From: an uncultured Pseudomonadales bacterium
GTDB lineage: Bacteria > Pseudomonadota > Gammaproteobacteria > Pseudomonadales > Cellvibrionaceae
Direction of reading: 5' to 3'
Assembly (NCBI GenBank): GCA_947494095.1
Contig: CANLTI010000001.1
Span: 1-64,000, forward strand
DNA: 64,000 nt
Below the pieces are notes generated by a model. That model did not search any database. It was not told the origin of the DNA and saw only the letters and a program-made list of their open reading frames with translations. Each line of letters begins with the position of its first letter. Within the stretch, counting starts at the first letter, position 1. Made by a program: the position numbers and the translations under genes. Shown here in pieces: positions 1 through 9,955 of this stretch.

Positions 1-3000
1 GGCAAAGTCGTCTTCAACCCCGATGAATCCCACAACAGTTTGGCCGAAGGCGAAACCGCCGACGTCACCGTCACTTATACCGTCACCGATGAACACGGCG
101 AAACCAGCACGGCGAATCTGACGATTACGGTCACCGGCAGTAATGACGTTCCGGGTGTGGCGCTTTCGGGTAGTAGTGTTGATGATCGTGCGACGGGGGG
201 GACTATCATTGGCGACTTATCAGCGATTGATGCCGACTCGACCGATACCCATACCTACGTTATTGAAGATGATAGTAGTCCGTTTGAGATCATTGATGGG
301 CAGTTGGTTTTGAAAGATGGCGTTACATTGGATGATAAATCGGGTGACACTATTGATGTAGGCATCACAGTTACTGACTCGGCAGGGGCAAGCACGACTA
401 AAACTTTTGTTATTACCGTTAATGATCTACACGCTGAAGTCCCTGTAATTAATGCATCTGTTGTTAATGGCGGCATCATCAGTGAGCTGAGCGGCGGAGG
501 CCCTATTGGTGATTGGAAGACTGATAATAAAAATGACTATATAGAATATAACCCTGATTATGTCTACACCGGTTTTGATGATGGGCGTGGAGATGTTATT
601 GAGCTTGAAGCCAATCATGGCGATGAATCTAATCTTTATCAGAGCCTAAATATTAAAGCCGGCGATACTATTGAAGTGAGTTTTGATTACTCTGCGCGAC
701 TCAGGAGTGAGGGTGAAGATAGTCAAATTGATGTGTATTTTGAAGGTCAATTGGTTGACTCAATTACCGCCGATCAAGTGGGTTGGGAGACCTACACCTA
801 TCATTTTACTGCAACTACAGATAACCCAACTTTGGAGTTTAATGCGCCAGACGATAATTCGTTAGGTGGCCTCCTTGATCTTATTGAGGTTAAACATGTT
901 CACTTAGAAGATGAGCCTGTGAAACTTGATATAGAAGTGTCATTAGTGGATCAAGATGGTTCTGAGTCGATTAGTGAGGTTCGGGTTGAAGGACTATTAG
1001 AGGGCGCAGTGTTAACGGATGGTCAAAATACTTTTACTGCGAGCGCTGATAATGACAGTGTGGATGTGACAGATTGGAACTTAGATAATATTAGCTTTCA
1101 GGGGGCAGAGAATTTTCATGGCGATGTTAACCTAACGGTGTCTGCCACGAGTCTAGAGGATTCGAATGGTGACACTGCAACAACGAGTACTGAGCTTAAC
1201 TTTAATATAGTACCGGTAAATGACCCTGTAGTGATTGATGAAAATACACCACTGGAGTTCAATGCTGTGGATGTTGCGAGCTTTATGATCACAGAGGCAG
1301 CATTATTGGCCAATGCCAGTGATGCTGATGGTGATGAGCTCAAGGTCAGTAACTTTCTTATTGAAAATGCAGAAGTAGTCACAGTGATCGACCCAAACAC
1401 CGGTGAAAAGAGTTTTTTAATTACTCCTGATTATAGTTATAACGGAGATCTCCAAGTCAATTTTAGTGTGACCGATGGTAATGGTAGTATTGTGGCTAGT
1501 CATGCGACATTAACAATTAGCTCGATTAATGATGCCCCAGAAGCTAATAACGATACCGGCACCGTCCTCGAAGGCGCTGGAGCTACGCGTTTTAATGTTT
1601 TGGCTAATGATAATGATATTGACGGCGATGCCCTGACTTTAGTGAGTGCTGAAGTCACCGACGGCGCTGGCAGTGTCATCATTAAAAACGGCCAAGTCGT
1701 TTTTAACCCCGACGCCAGCCACAATCACTTAGCCCAAGGCGAAACCGCTGAGGTAAAGGTCAGCTACACGATTACCGATGGCAACGGCGAAACTAGCTCG
1801 GCAAACCTCACGATTATTGTCACCGGTAGCAACGACGGCCCGATCGCAGAACTCAGTGGCAAGCAAGTCAAAGAAAACGCCACAGGTGGTACGGTTGTTG
1901 GCGATCTATCAGCCATTGACCCTGATCATAATGATACTCACAGCTATGCTGTCGTCGATATTAGCAGCCCATTTGAAGTGTTAAATGGTCAATTGATTGT
2001 TAAGCAAGGCGCTAATATTGATTATGAGCAAGCGGCTTCTATTGATGTTGATATTCTGGTGACTGACTCTTCTGGTGGCTCTAGCACCAAAACTTTTACT
2101 ATTAATGTGATCGATGATACTGGTGAGGCCCCACAAGGTGAGGTGATTAATGGCAGTAATGGTAATGATTTACTGCTAGGCACCGGGGACGGCGATCAAA
2201 TAGCAGGTGGTAACGGTCACGATTTTATTCTTGGCTATAACGGCGATGATAAGATTGATGGTGGTAATGGTCATGATGATATTTATGGTGGTAGTGGTAA
2301 CGATACTATTACGGGCGGGGAAGGGTACGACACTATAGATGGCGGTGTTGGTGACGATATTATTAATAGTGGTAATGGCGACGATACTGTTTTTGGAGGT
2401 AAAGGCAATGACACTATTGAAGGGGGGAACGGGAGGGATCTTATTTATGGTGGCCCTGGCAATGATACTGTAGACGGCGGTTTAGGTAGCGATACTATTT
2501 ATGGAGGCAGTGGCAGCGACCTTATTACTGGTGGTGGCGATAGTGACACTTTAAGCGGTGGCTCAGGCGATGACACGTTTTATTACAATGGTAGCGATGG
2601 TGCCGACAATGTAAATGGCGGTAACGGCTACGACAGCATTGACCTTACAGCGATTAGTGGGATCAGCACGGCGGGTGATTTCTCATTAAGTTTGAGTGTA
2701 GGGAGCGTAATGGCTAATGACGGAAGTAAGCTGACTTTAAGTGATGGCGCGGTTGGGAGTATTCGCCTTGGTGATGGAACCCAAATTAATATTAAAGATA
2801 TAGAAGAAATTAAATGGAATGAAGAGGTTTCATTTGAGCCTGTACTTTTTAAAGCGAGCAATACTTTTAACGCCGAAGACAGCAGTGCTCAATGGGCGAG
2901 TAGTGATGAGGATTTAGGGCTCACTCAAGGTTCTGAGGCGAAAGGCGAGAGTGTTATTAGTGCGCTTAATAACACTAGCAGTGCCGAAGCCGATAGTAGT

Positions 3001-3330
3001 CAAACTGATACCAAAGATGAAACGGCCGATAGCGTAATTGAAGATGTGAATACAGAGATTACAGCTCAGCAAAAAGGCGAAATACCCGAAGAAACAGAAG
3101 GCTTTGATGCAAGTGCTAATAGCTGGATTGCCGAGGTGGATGCCATAGAAAGTACGGTTAACCCAGATGATGTTAGCTGGGTTGAGGCTACGAGCCATGA
3201 TATAGCCGAAGAGGCTAGCGCTGCGGCTAGTCTTACTGATGAAGATTATCAGGTGCTCGATGAAGGCGATATTGACAGTTATCGAGGACTGCACGATTTG
3301 GATGAGTACAGTGACGATCATTTTGCTTAA
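1..3330 (+). CDS. Giant RTX/VCBS-repeat adhesin, C-terminal part (5' truncated by window)
   Basis: The frame is open from base 1, so the start lies before the window and the apparent start at 40 is only an internal TTG. The visible ~1,100 residues hold VCBS/cadherin-like modules. One module at about nt 1-430 is repeated at about nt 1550-2115, with matching VFNPD, GETA and GSND stretches. A lectin/jelly-roll-like segment lies at about nt 500-900. A block of RTX nonapeptides (GGxGxDxxx; GGSGND, GGNGHD) runs from about nt 2150 to 2590 and would bind calcium outside the cell. The last ~200 residues are very acidic. RTX repeats near the C-terminus are typical of type I secretion substrates, and a type I ABC/HlyD set lies 5 kb downstream. 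Likely role: surface attachment or biofilm. The link to that transporter is inference. Confidence 0.9.
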   Translation, partial: GKVVFNPDESHNSLAEGETADVTVTYTVTDEHGETSTANLTITVTGSNDVPGVALSGSSVDDRATGGTIIGDLSAIDADSTDTHTYVIEDDSSPFEIIDGQLVLKDGVTLDDKSGDTIDVGITVTDSAGASTTKTFVITVNDLHAEVPVINASVVNGGIISELSGGGPIGDWKTDNKNDYIEYNPDYVYTGFDDGRGDVIELEANHGDESNLYQSLNIKAGDTIEVSFDYSARLRSEGEDSQIDVYFEGQLVDSITADQVGWETYTYHFTATTDNPTLEFNAPDDNSLGGLLDLIEVKHVHLEDEPVKLDIEVSLVDQDGSESISEVRVEGLLEGAVLTDGQNTFTASADNDSVDVTDWNLDNISFQGAENFHGDVNLTVSATSLEDSNGDTATTSTELNFNIVPVNDPVVIDENTPLEFNAVDVASFMITEAALLANASDADGDELKVSNFLIENAEVVTVIDPNTGEKSFLITPDYSYNGDLQVNFSVTDGNGSIVASHATLTISSINDAPEANNDTGTVLEGAGATRFNVLANDNDIDGDALTLVSAEVTDGAGSVIIKNGQVVFNPDASHNHLAQGETAEVKVSYTITDGNGETSSANLTIIVTGSNDGPIAELSGKQVKENATGGTVVGDLSAIDPDHNDTHSYAVVDISSPFEVLNGQLIVKQGANIDYEQAASIDVDILVTDSSGGSSTKTFTINVIDDTGEAPQGEVINGSNGNDLLLGTGDGDQIAGGNGHDFILGYNGDDKIDGGNGHDDIYGGSGNDTITGGEGYDTIDGGVGDDIINSGNGDDTVFGGKGNDTIEGGNGRDLIYGGPGNDTVDGGLGSDTIYGGSGSDLITGGGDSDTLSGGSGDDTFYYNGSDGADNVNGGNGYDSIDLTAISGISTAGDFSLSLSVGSVMANDGSKLTLSDGAVGSIRLGDGTQINIKDIEEIKWNEEVSFEPVLFKASNTFNAEDSSAQWASSDEDLGLTQGSEAKGESVISALNNTSSAEADSSQTDTKDETADSVIEDVNTEITAQQKGEIPEETEGFDASANSWIAEVDAIESTVNPDDVSWVEATSHDIAEEASAAASLTDEDYQVLDEGDIDSYRGLHDLDEYSDDHFA

Positions 3331-3339
3331 AGAATATTG

Positions 3340-3502
3340 GAAATTATTCAGCCAAACTAGCAAACCCCTCTTGGCAGGGTTCTGATGGATTATTTTCTGG
3401 GCGTTTAAGCGACGGGCTTTGCAGGCGCATAAAGTCGTAGATGGCTTGAACGGTCCAGTAAATGATTTATTAGCGTCCGATTTCAGACCTCTAAATAGTT
3501 AC
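3340..3502 (-). mobile_element. MITE family 1, copy A (163 bp)
   Basis: A non-coding element bounded by degenerate inverted ends (GAAATTATTCAG left, CTAAATAGTTAC right). It is flanked by an exact 8-bp duplication, GAATATTG, at 3332-3339 and 3503-3510. Its body is the reverse complement of copy C at 41163-41324. It sits 9 bp after the adhesin stop codon, so it probably forms the 3' UTR and terminator region of that gene. Together with 3503-3650 it fills the gap before the next gene. Confidence 0.88.
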
Positions 3503-3650
3503 GAATATTGTTAGTCGCTACTGCTAAATAGTGATACGTGGCGTTGAATTTAACGTGTTGAGTGAGCGTGATCGCTTAAATTTGCGACGTGGGCATTCAA
3601 CGCGGCAGTTGGGTTTCCGTTACACTAAAGAGACGTCTTTTATAAAAATA

Positions 3651-4379
3651 ATGGTAATGACGAAATTGAATGTTAACTCAGTGACCTTTTTAAAGTGCTT
3701 ACTTGTACAAGGCTGCTTAATGTTGTCGCTTTCGCCAAGTGCTAGCGCTCAAAAACGCGATATTCCAACGAATACCATTGTGGGTTCTAGTGGTAAAAAA
3801 GCTAAAGTCACTAATCGCTCAATACCTAAAAGTACCAAAAAAAATATCAAAGTGTATAAGTACTCGTCCGATGGTACAGCATCTTTTTCAGATCGTCCGC
3901 CTAAAGGTCGGGCATATGAAGTGCTTAGCTATAAGTGTTTTGCGTGCGATGTAAATTCCCCCATCGATTGGCACAGCATTAAGTTATACCCTAATAAATA
4001 TGCGGGTACTATCAATGCGGCCGCGCAACAATACGGTGTTGATGCTGCGTTAGTGCGGGCCATTGTGCATGCCGAATCGGCCTTTAGGCCGACGATCAAA
4101 AGCCACAAGGGGGCTGTAGGCCTAATGCAGTTAATGCCGGCTACTGCGCTAGAGCTAGGGGTAACAGACAGAACCGACCCCGTACAAAATATTCATGGTG
4201 GCGTAAAATACCTGGCGCAATTACTCTCGCGTTTTAGCGGCGATGTGCGGCTAGCAACAGCCGCTTATAATGCAGGCCCTGGCGCTGTGAGTCGCCATGG
4301 TGGTGTCCCACCTTATGCCGAAACTAAAGCCTATATAAAGCGCGTGGCTATTTTATCTCAGCGTTATAGGACAAAGTAA
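3651..4379 (+). CDS. Secreted lytic transglycosylase (DUF4124 + SLT domain)
   Basis: A periplasmic enzyme expected to cleave the MurNAc-GlcNAc bond of peptidoglycan. A Sec signal peptide (hydrophobic core TFLKCLLVQGCLMLSL, cleavage after SASA) begins at ATG 3651 or 3657. Upstream in-frame codons back to 3531 lack signal character and are left out. A DUF4124-like strand (VYKYSSDGTASFSDRPP) follows. The C-terminal SLT fold has catalytic Glu in HAESAF, the GLMQLMP motif and AAYNAGPGAV, all hallmarks of the Slt/MltE-like GH23 family. It lies between two MITEs; its stop codon is inside the target duplication of copy B. It could help envelope passage of the neighbouring adhesin, but that is only positional. 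Confidence 0.88.
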   Translation: MVMTKLNVNSVTFLKCLLVQGCLMLSLSPSASAQKRDIPTNTIVGSSGKKAKVTNRSIPKSTKKNIKVYKYSSDGTASFSDRPPKGRAYEVLSYKCFACDVNSPIDWHSIKLYPNKYAGTINAAAQQYGVDAALVRAIVHAESAFRPTIKSHKGAVGLMQLMPATALELGVTDRTDPVQNIHGGVKYLAQLLSRFSGDVRLATAAYNAGPGAVSRHGGVPPYAETKAYIKRVAILSQRYRTK

Positions 4380-4382
4380 ATC

Positions 4383-4468
4383 GTAACTATTCGGTCAAGC
4401 TAACAAATCCTTCTTGCAGGGTGCTGATGGATTATGGTCTGGGTATTTAAGCGCCCCTGAATAGCTAC
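4383..4468 (+). mobile_element. MITE family 1, copy B (86-bp half element)
   Basis: Ends are GTAACTATTCGG and CTGAATAGCTAC, near-perfect inverted repeats. The flanking 8-bp duplication AGTAAATC at 4375-4382 and 4469-4476 is exact. The interior matches only one arm of the longer copies (compare 3352-3410), so this is a shortened element. The left duplication contains the TAA stop of the transglycosylase, showing insertion exactly at the gene end. Confidence 0.9.
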
Positions 4469-4523
4469 AGTAAATCAAAGTTAGCTTGCGTGATGGCGGC
4501 AGGCTCTAAAAGGCAAAAAAAGT

Positions 4524-4576
4524 ATAAAAAAAACCCCACACCATAAAACACAAGGGAATCACATATGGCGTGGGGT
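4524..4576 (-). terminator. Rho-independent terminator of the small secreted-protein gene
   Basis: A 13-bp stem with one mismatch (4533-4545 with 4564-4576) is followed on the minus strand by eight T residues and a further T-rich stretch. It ends the transcript of the minus-strand gene at 4757-5035, leaving a 3' UTR of about 180 nt. Confidence 0.75.
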
Positions 4577-4597
4577 GCGAAGAGGTCGCTAAAAAAT

Positions 4598-4698
4598 AAC
4601 AATACTTTCGAGGGAGAGCGTATTGTTTGTAGGTAACAGGGCGGAGTCATCACATCACTGTTACTAACTTGCCGGCATAAACGAGTACTGTGCGGCAA
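4598..4698 (-). other. Structured 3' UTR with three consecutive hairpins
   Basis: Between the stop at 4757 and the terminator at 4576 lie three inverted repeats: AACAATAC/GTATTGTT (4598-4605/4620-4627), GTAACAG/CTGTTAC (4633-4639/4658-4664) and TTGCCG/CGGCAA (4669-4674/4693-4698). No convincing ORF lies here. This could be a 3'-UTR-derived small RNA or a stabilising 3' end; no homology is recognised. Confidence 0.4.
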
Positions 4699-4756
4699 GC
4701 GGTTTCCATATTTAGAATCACCCAAGAGCACCTCTAAATTTACTGTAAATTGGCTC

Positions 4757-5035
4757 TTATTTGGCTTGTAAAGAGCGCTCTAATTTAAGAGCTAATTTAT
4801 TGCTAATTTCATCATTAAATTTGTCAGCAACTGTGACCATTCTTTTGTGCTGAGCGACGGTTACAGGCGTATTCACTGGACCAATTGCCCATTCTGATTC
4901 ATTGGCACCTGTATCCGCAACTGTGTAAGCCAAGGTCGCCGGCTTAATCATTTGTGGATTCTTGGCACCAACCTCACTCGCTAGCGCACCTTGAGACACA
5001 ACAGTAGCTAGTAATAAAACAGCAAGCTTATTCAT
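4757..5035 (-). CDS. Small secreted/periplasmic protein of unknown function
   Basis: A 92-residue protein starting at ATG 5033-5035, chosen because GAGGA lies about 7 nt upstream and the reading MNKLAVLLLATVVSQGALA is a clean Sec signal peptide cut before SEVG. An in-frame start at 5050 would spoil it. The mature part (~73 residues) is charged and probably helical, with no Cys and no family I recognise. It is a single-gene unit with its own terminator, divergent from fusA2 across a 750-bp gap. High expression is plausible from the good ribosome site and structured 3' UTR, but is not shown. Confidence 0.7.
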   Translation of the reverse strand: MNKLAVLLLATVVSQGALASEVGAKNPQMIKPATLAYTVADTGANESEWAIGPVNTPVTVAQHKRMVTVADKFNDEISNKLALKLERSLQAK

Positions 5036-5050
5036 AACGATTCCTCGCAA

Positions 5051-5785
5051 AATCTGGTTGATACCTTCACACAGTGGCTTAACGGATGGTGTTTGAGCTG
5101 CGCTGTATGTCGGTGTGAAGTGTTACTTCACGTAACTTAAGGTAACACATAATGACGCATGCGCAAGAAAAAGTAGAATTTATTTTATTTTTTGTGACTA
5201 AGAGGTGTTTTCTAGTGTTTTCGGCACCTTTAGGCGACATGTTTATTATATTAAAGCTGGAATTGGTTATTTTTTGTCATATTAATCGGTAACACTTTTG
5301 TCATATTTATGCGATATAGAGTGTTACTGAGTCGTTGTTACCCATGAATATTTTGCAAAGTGATACCGCTGCCAAAGGTACTTGGTGTTATTCCGTGGGC
5401 GTTTGTCAGAAACTACGAGTAGTGGGGGGTAATATTTATAAATTGAGTTAGCATTTATGCATGGCAAGATGGTTTGGCGTGAGGTAGGCCGGCAGTGTTG
5501 CGTTGTATATTCCTATTTTTGGGGTTGCTATTGAATGTGTTTTATGCAAATTTACACGCGAAGCAGGCGGGCATGCGATAGCTATAAGCTAAAACGCTCT
5601 ATTTTTTTAGCGTTGAATAGGCTGTTATACCCGCAGAGCTACCTATTTTTAAGGCTCTATAGCAAGGTTTTTAGGCTTTTTGGCAATTATGGCGCGAGTA
5701 AATTTTATAAGGCGAAGATTTCCACTAGATTACGCTGTATACTTGCGCGCGATTTTTTGACACTTTCAATCCGAGTATAAAAGTA
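5051..5785. other. Long divergent intergenic region upstream of EF-G2
   Basis: About 735 bp between the small secreted-protein gene and fusA2. Promoters for both genes must lie here. An 81-codon frame at 5535-5780 ends 5 nt before the EF-G start; its basic, low-complexity reading looks non-genic. I see no defined operator or riboswitch. Confidence 0.4.
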
Positions 5786-7870
5786 ATGGCTGACTTATCC
5801 CTTTACCGTAACATCGGTATTTTTGCCCACGTTGACGCGGGTAAAACTACCACTACAGAACGTATTTTGAAGCTAACTGGTAAAATCCATAAGCTAGGTG
5901 AGGTTCACGAAGGTGAATCAACAACTGACTTCATGGAACAGGAAGCTGAGCGTGGAATTACCATTCAGTCTGCAGCGGTAAGCTGTTTCTGGAATAAACA
6001 TCGCTTTAACGTTATCGATACCCCTGGACACGTTGACTTCACCGTAGAAGTTTACCGTTCGCTTAAAGTACTTGATGGCGGCATTGGTGTATTTTGTGGT
6101 TCTGGCGGCGTTGAGCCTCAGTCAGAAACCAACTGGCGTTATGCTAACGAATCTGAAGTTGCACGTATCATCTTCGTTAACAAACTTGACCGCATGGGCG
6201 CAGACTTCCTTCGCGTTACCGATCAAGTGCAAAAAGTATTGGGTGCTAAGCCCTTAATCATGGTTTTACCTATTGGTCGTGAAGACGAATTTGTGGGCGT
6301 TGTTGACCTATTAAGCCGTAAGGCTTACATCTGGGATGAAACCGGCCAACCCGAAAACTACGAAATCACAGATATCCCAGCCGATATGGTTGAAGATGCT
6401 GAGATGTACCGCGAGCAATTAATTGAAACTGCGGTAGAAATGGACGACGACCTAATGATGGCCTACATGGAAGGTGAAGAGCCTTCTCCTGAAGACCTCA
6501 AGCGTTGTATCCGTAAAGGTACTCGTGACCTTGCGTTCTTCCCAACTTACTGTGGTTCAGCCTTTAAAAACAAAGGTATGCAGTTATTGTTAGACGCCGT
6601 AGTTGATTACTTACCGACGCCAACCGAAGTAGATCCACAAGATCTTACGGATGAAGAAGGTAACCCAACTGGCGAAAAAGCGATTGTATCGGTTGAAGAG
6701 CCTTTACGCGCACTTGCGTTTAAGATTATGGACGACCGTTTTGGCGCCTTAACCTTCGTACGTATTTACTCTGGTGTATTGAATAAGGGTGACACCATCC
6801 TTAACTCGTTTACCGGTAAAACTGAGCGTGTCGGCCGTATGGTTGAGATGCAAGCAGATGACCGTAACGAAATCGATACTGCTCAAGCCGGTGATATCAT
6901 CGCGATTGTGGGCATGAAGAACGTGCAAACAGGTCACACATTATGTGATCCTAAGCACCCTTGTACGCTTGAAGCCATGGTATTCCCTGAGCCTGTAATC
7001 TCTATCGCTGTATCGCCTAAAGATAAAGGCGGTTCTGAGAAGATGGGTGTTGCCATTGGTAAAATGGTTGCAGAAGATCCTTCTTTCCGTGTTGAAACTG
7101 ACGAAGATTCAGGCGAGACCATCCTTAAAGGTATGGGCGAACTTCACTTAGATATTAAAGTGGATATTCTTAAGCGTACTTACGGTGTTGAATTAGTCGT
7201 TGGTGAGCCACAAGTGGCCTACCGCGAAACTATCACTCAAGAAATCGAAGATAGCTACACACATAAAAAGCAATCTGGTGGTTCTGGTCAGTTTGGTAAA
7301 ATCGACTACCGCATCAAGCCCGGCGAGCAAAACACAGGCTTTACCTTTACCTCTTCTGTTGTGGGCGGTAACGTACCTAAAGAGTTCTTCCCAGCGATTG
7401 AAAAGGGCTTTAAAGGCATGATGGGCGAAGGTCCTTTAGCTAAGTTCCCTGTTCTTGATGTTGAAATTGAGCTTTACGATGGTGGTTTCCATGCGGTCGA
7501 TTCATCGGCTGTCGCGTTTGAAATTGCAGCGCGTGGTGCATTCCGTCAATCTATGCCTAAAGCAGGTCCACAACTGCTTGAGCCAATCATGAAAGTTGAC
7601 GTGTTTACACCAGAAGATCACGTAGGTGATGTTATTGGTGACTTAAACCGTCGTCGCGGTATGATTGCTGGTCAAGAAGCTGGTCTAACCGGTGTTCGTA
7701 TTAAAGCTGATGTACCACTTTCAGAGATGTTTGGTTACATTGGTAGCTTGCGTACTATGACTTCTGGCCGTGGTCAGTTCTCAATGGAGTTCGCACATTA
7801 TGCTGCTTGTCCATCATCAGTAGCTGAAAAAGTAATGGCAGAATCTAAAGAGCGTCACGAGAAGAAGTAA
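5786..7870 (+). CDS. fusA: Elongation factor G, second paralogue (EF-G2/FusB type)
   Basis: A ribosomal translocation GTPase of 694 residues, the normal EF-G length. The G domain has [12 protein letters not shown] (P-loop), RGIT (switch I), DTPGH and NKLD. Domains II-V follow, with ERxGRMVEM and the [12 protein letters not shown] segment in domain III. The gene stands alone instead of in an rpsL-rpsG-fusA-tuf operon. The switch I region reads [11 protein letters not shown], not GAATMDWMEQE as in the housekeeping enzyme, so I take it as the second copy found in many gammaproteobacteria. Such paralogues may specialise in translocation or ribosome recycling; which applies here is unknown. No strong ribosome site precedes ATG 5786. 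Confidence 0.9.
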   Translation: MADLSLYRNIGIFAHVDAGKTTTTERILKLTGKIHKLGEVHEGESTTDFMEQEAERGITIQSAAVSCFWNKHRFNVIDTPGHVDFTVEVYRSLKVLDGGIGVFCGSGGVEPQSETNWRYANESEVARIIFVNKLDRMGADFLRVTDQVQKVLGAKPLIMVLPIGREDEFVGVVDLLSRKAYIWDETGQPENYEITDIPADMVEDAEMYREQLIETAVEMDDDLMMAYMEGEEPSPEDLKRCIRKGTRDLAFFPTYCGSAFKNKGMQLLLDAVVDYLPTPTEVDPQDLTDEEGNPTGEKAIVSVEEPLRALAFKIMDDRFGALTFVRIYSGVLNKGDTILNSFTGKTERVGRMVEMQADDRNEIDTAQAGDIIAIVGMKNVQTGHTLCDPKHPCTLEAMVFPEPVISIAVSPKDKGGSEKMGVAIGKMVAEDPSFRVETDEDSGETILKGMGELHLDIKVDILKRTYGVELVVGEPQVAYRETITQEIEDSYTHKKQSGGSGQFGKIDYRIKPGEQNTGFTFTSSVVGGNVPKEFFPAIEKGFKGMMGEGPLAKFPVLDVEIELYDGGFHAVDSSAVAFEIAARGAFRQSMPKAGPQLLEPIMKVDVFTPEDHVGDVIGDLNRRRGMIAGQEAGLTGVRIKADVPLSEMFGYIGSLRTMTSGRGQFSMEFAHYAACPSSVAEKVMAESKERHEKK

Positions 7871-7890
7871 ACCTTCTTAGCGTCACTCAA

Positions 7891-7925
7891 AAAGCCTCAA
7901 CCGGTAACGGTTGAGGCTTTTTTTG
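7891..7925 (+). terminator. Rho-independent terminator after EF-G2
   Basis: A perfect 12-bp stem (AAGCCTCAACCG / CGGTTGAGGCTT, loop GTAA) followed by a run of T, 20 bp after the fusA2 stop. The remaining 254 bp to the next gene shows no gene. Confidence 0.92.
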
Positions 7926-8179
7926 TTTTTGATGATACTAAACCTCAAAAAAAGCTTACAGAAGGCTAAGCTTTGGTTTGTGTGATCCCCGCCGTATCTT
8001 GCTGCAACCGTACACTTTTAAGTGTAACGCCCTCATTGAGTCGTAATTTTAATATAAGCAAAAGATATTCAATACACCCCTTTAATACTATTTTTAAGTA
8101 AGGGGCCTTAAATACCCGCTAAGTAAGCCAGTGTAGCTATATTTATAGACTTATACATCATCGCTTATAGGGTAGTTAA

Positions 8180-9955
8180 ATGGCGTTAGCCAAAAATCAT
8201 ATAGCACAAAAGCTTTACGCTGCTCGTGCAGACTTGTATGCCATTGTCCATCCTATAGATTCTGGTTATCTTAAGCATCCTGATATCACCTTCGAGAATA
8301 AAACAAATACGTTAATTATCGCCTCTCTAGCGATTCATTTGTTATCACTCAGCTTGCCTGTGACCACTTTGCAAGTCTATGACCGTATATTGGTCAGTCA
8401 AAACTTGGGCACCTTGAATGCACTCGCGATTGGTGTGGGTATTGCTATTTTACTAGAGGGCGTTATACGAGGTGCGCGCTCTTATGTGGTGAGTTGGGGG
8501 AGCGCTGTGTATGAGCATGCATTGAGCTGTAATGCGCTTAGGCACATCTTACACACCAACCTTGTCGATGTAGAAAAAGAAGATGTCAGTCAGTATTTAC
8601 AGCGAATGAACTCGATTTCACGTATGCGGGAGTTTACCAGTGGCCAGGCATTAATTACCTTAATTGATCTACCTTTTGTGATTATCTATATTGCTTTGAT
8701 TGCTTACTTAGCCAATAGCTTGGCATTGGTGCCTATTAGTATCTTATTGCTATTTTCAGTATTAGCTTGGGCGCTAGGCAAAAAAATAAAGTCAGTACTA
8801 CAGCAGCGAGATGACTCTGATGAAAAAAGAACAAGCTTTTTTATTCAGGTACTAACGGGTATCCATACGGCCAAATCATTAGGGCACGAAAATCAATTAC
8901 AGCGCCAATACGAAGAGCTGCAGCGCCAGACGAGTATATACAGTTACTTCCTTTCCAAAAATACCAATACAGCAGTTAACTACAGCGCTTTGTTTACGCA
9001 AATGATGACAGTTTCAATGATAGCTTTTGGGGCGCCGATGGTGCTATCAGGCAGCTTAACAATGGGTACGTTAATCGCATGTGTTTTGTTGTCGGGTCGT
9101 ATTATGAGCCCAGTACAAAAGGCACTCGGTATCTGGACGCGCTTTCAAGATTACCAATTGTGTCGCGATCAAGTAGTCACCATTTTTGAATCTCCATTAA
9201 TAGAACATGCCAGCAGCGAGACTTTAGGTATTATCGAAGGCACGGTTGACGTAAAAGACCTAAATTTTTCTTATAGCGATACCGATAAGTCGCTGCTTAA
9301 CAGTATTAATTTAGAACTCAAAAGGGGGCAGGCGATATCGATATCAGGTGATCATAGTTGCGGGAAAACAACACTATTAAAATTAATTGCTGGCCTGTAT
9401 TTACCTAACGCGGGCGAGGTTGCTATTAATGGTGTTATGGCGCATTTACATCCCCCCCATGAGTTAATAAAGCATTTAGGCTATTTACCTATGGAAGGGT
9501 CTATTTTTAAAGGCACACTACAAGAAAACCTCAGCGCTTTTGGATTAAATGAAGATCATAACGTAAAGCAAATTATTCAGTTACTGGGTATAGATAAAGA
9601 AATTGCAAAATTACCGGCAGGCTTTGAAACACAGTTGGACGGCGGTAATTCAGATGTTATTCCTCCGGGGTTAAAGCAGCGTATAGCCATTGCGCGTGTA
9701 CTCTCTGCAAAACCTAAAATTTTATTATTTGATAATGCTGATAGAGGTTTAGACAAAGAGGGTTATCACTTGGTCTATAAGCTATTGGCTAAATTGAAAG
9801 GTAAGGTAACTATGATTTTAATCAGTGATGATAAAAATATTTTACATCTCAGTGATTATGAATATGTTTTAGGTGACGGAGAGTTAACACGGCGACAGTT
9901 TATGGATGATAGCAAGCTACACGATATAAAACCTTATCAGGAGCTTCGCTTGTGA
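8180..9955 (+). CDS. Type I secretion ABC transporter subunit with degenerate ATPase site
   Basis: A 591-residue ABC exporter half: a six-helix membrane domain (~45-320) and a nucleotide-binding domain (~345-580). Walker A is intact (GDHSCGKTT, ~390). The signature is IPPGLKQR instead of LSGGQ. Walker B reads ILLFDNAD (~514), with Asn replacing the catalytic Glu. The switch position reads LISDDK (~547), lacking His. It has no C39-like N-terminal domain. Its stop overlaps the GTG start of the next, more canonical ABC gene, so the two probably form a heterodimer with one non-hydrolysing site, as in TM287/288 or LmrCD. Likely cargo: the RTX adhesin. The family is clear; the inactivity is read from motifs. 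Confidence 0.85.
   Translation: MALAKNHIAQKLYAARADLYAIVHPIDSGYLKHPDITFENKTNTLIIASLAIHLLSLSLPVTTLQVYDRILVSQNLGTLNALAIGVGIAILLEGVIRGARSYVVSWGSAVYEHALSCNALRHILHTNLVDVEKEDVSQYLQRMNSISRMREFTSGQALITLIDLPFVIIYIALIAYLANSLALVPISILLLFSVLAWALGKKIKSVLQQRDDSDEKRTSFFIQVLTGIHTAKSLGHENQLQRQYEELQRQTSIYSYFLSKNTNTAVNYSALFTQMMTVSMIAFGAPMVLSGSLTMGTLIACVLLSGRIMSPVQKALGIWTRFQDYQLCRDQVVTIFESPLIEHASSETLGIIEGTVDVKDLNFSYSDTDKSLLNSINLELKRGQAISISGDHSCGKTTLLKLIAGLYLPNAGEVAINGVMAHLHPPHELIKHLGYLPMEGSIFKGTLQENLSAFGLNEDHNVKQIIQLLGIDKEIAKLPAGFETQLDGGNSDVIPPGLKQRIAIARVLSAKPKILLFDNADRGLDKEGYHLVYKLLAKLKGKVTMILISDDKNILHLSDYEYVLGDGELTRRQFMDDSKLHDIKPYQELRL

Noticed and set aside
3531..3650. 5' extension of the transglycosylase frame
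   Set aside because: It begins just after MITE copy A and would place 40 residues before a perfect signal peptide.
5535..5780. 81-codon frame just before EF-G2
   Set aside because: Basic, low-complexity reading with no ribosome site and no recognised family; it most likely lies in the long EF-G2 leader.
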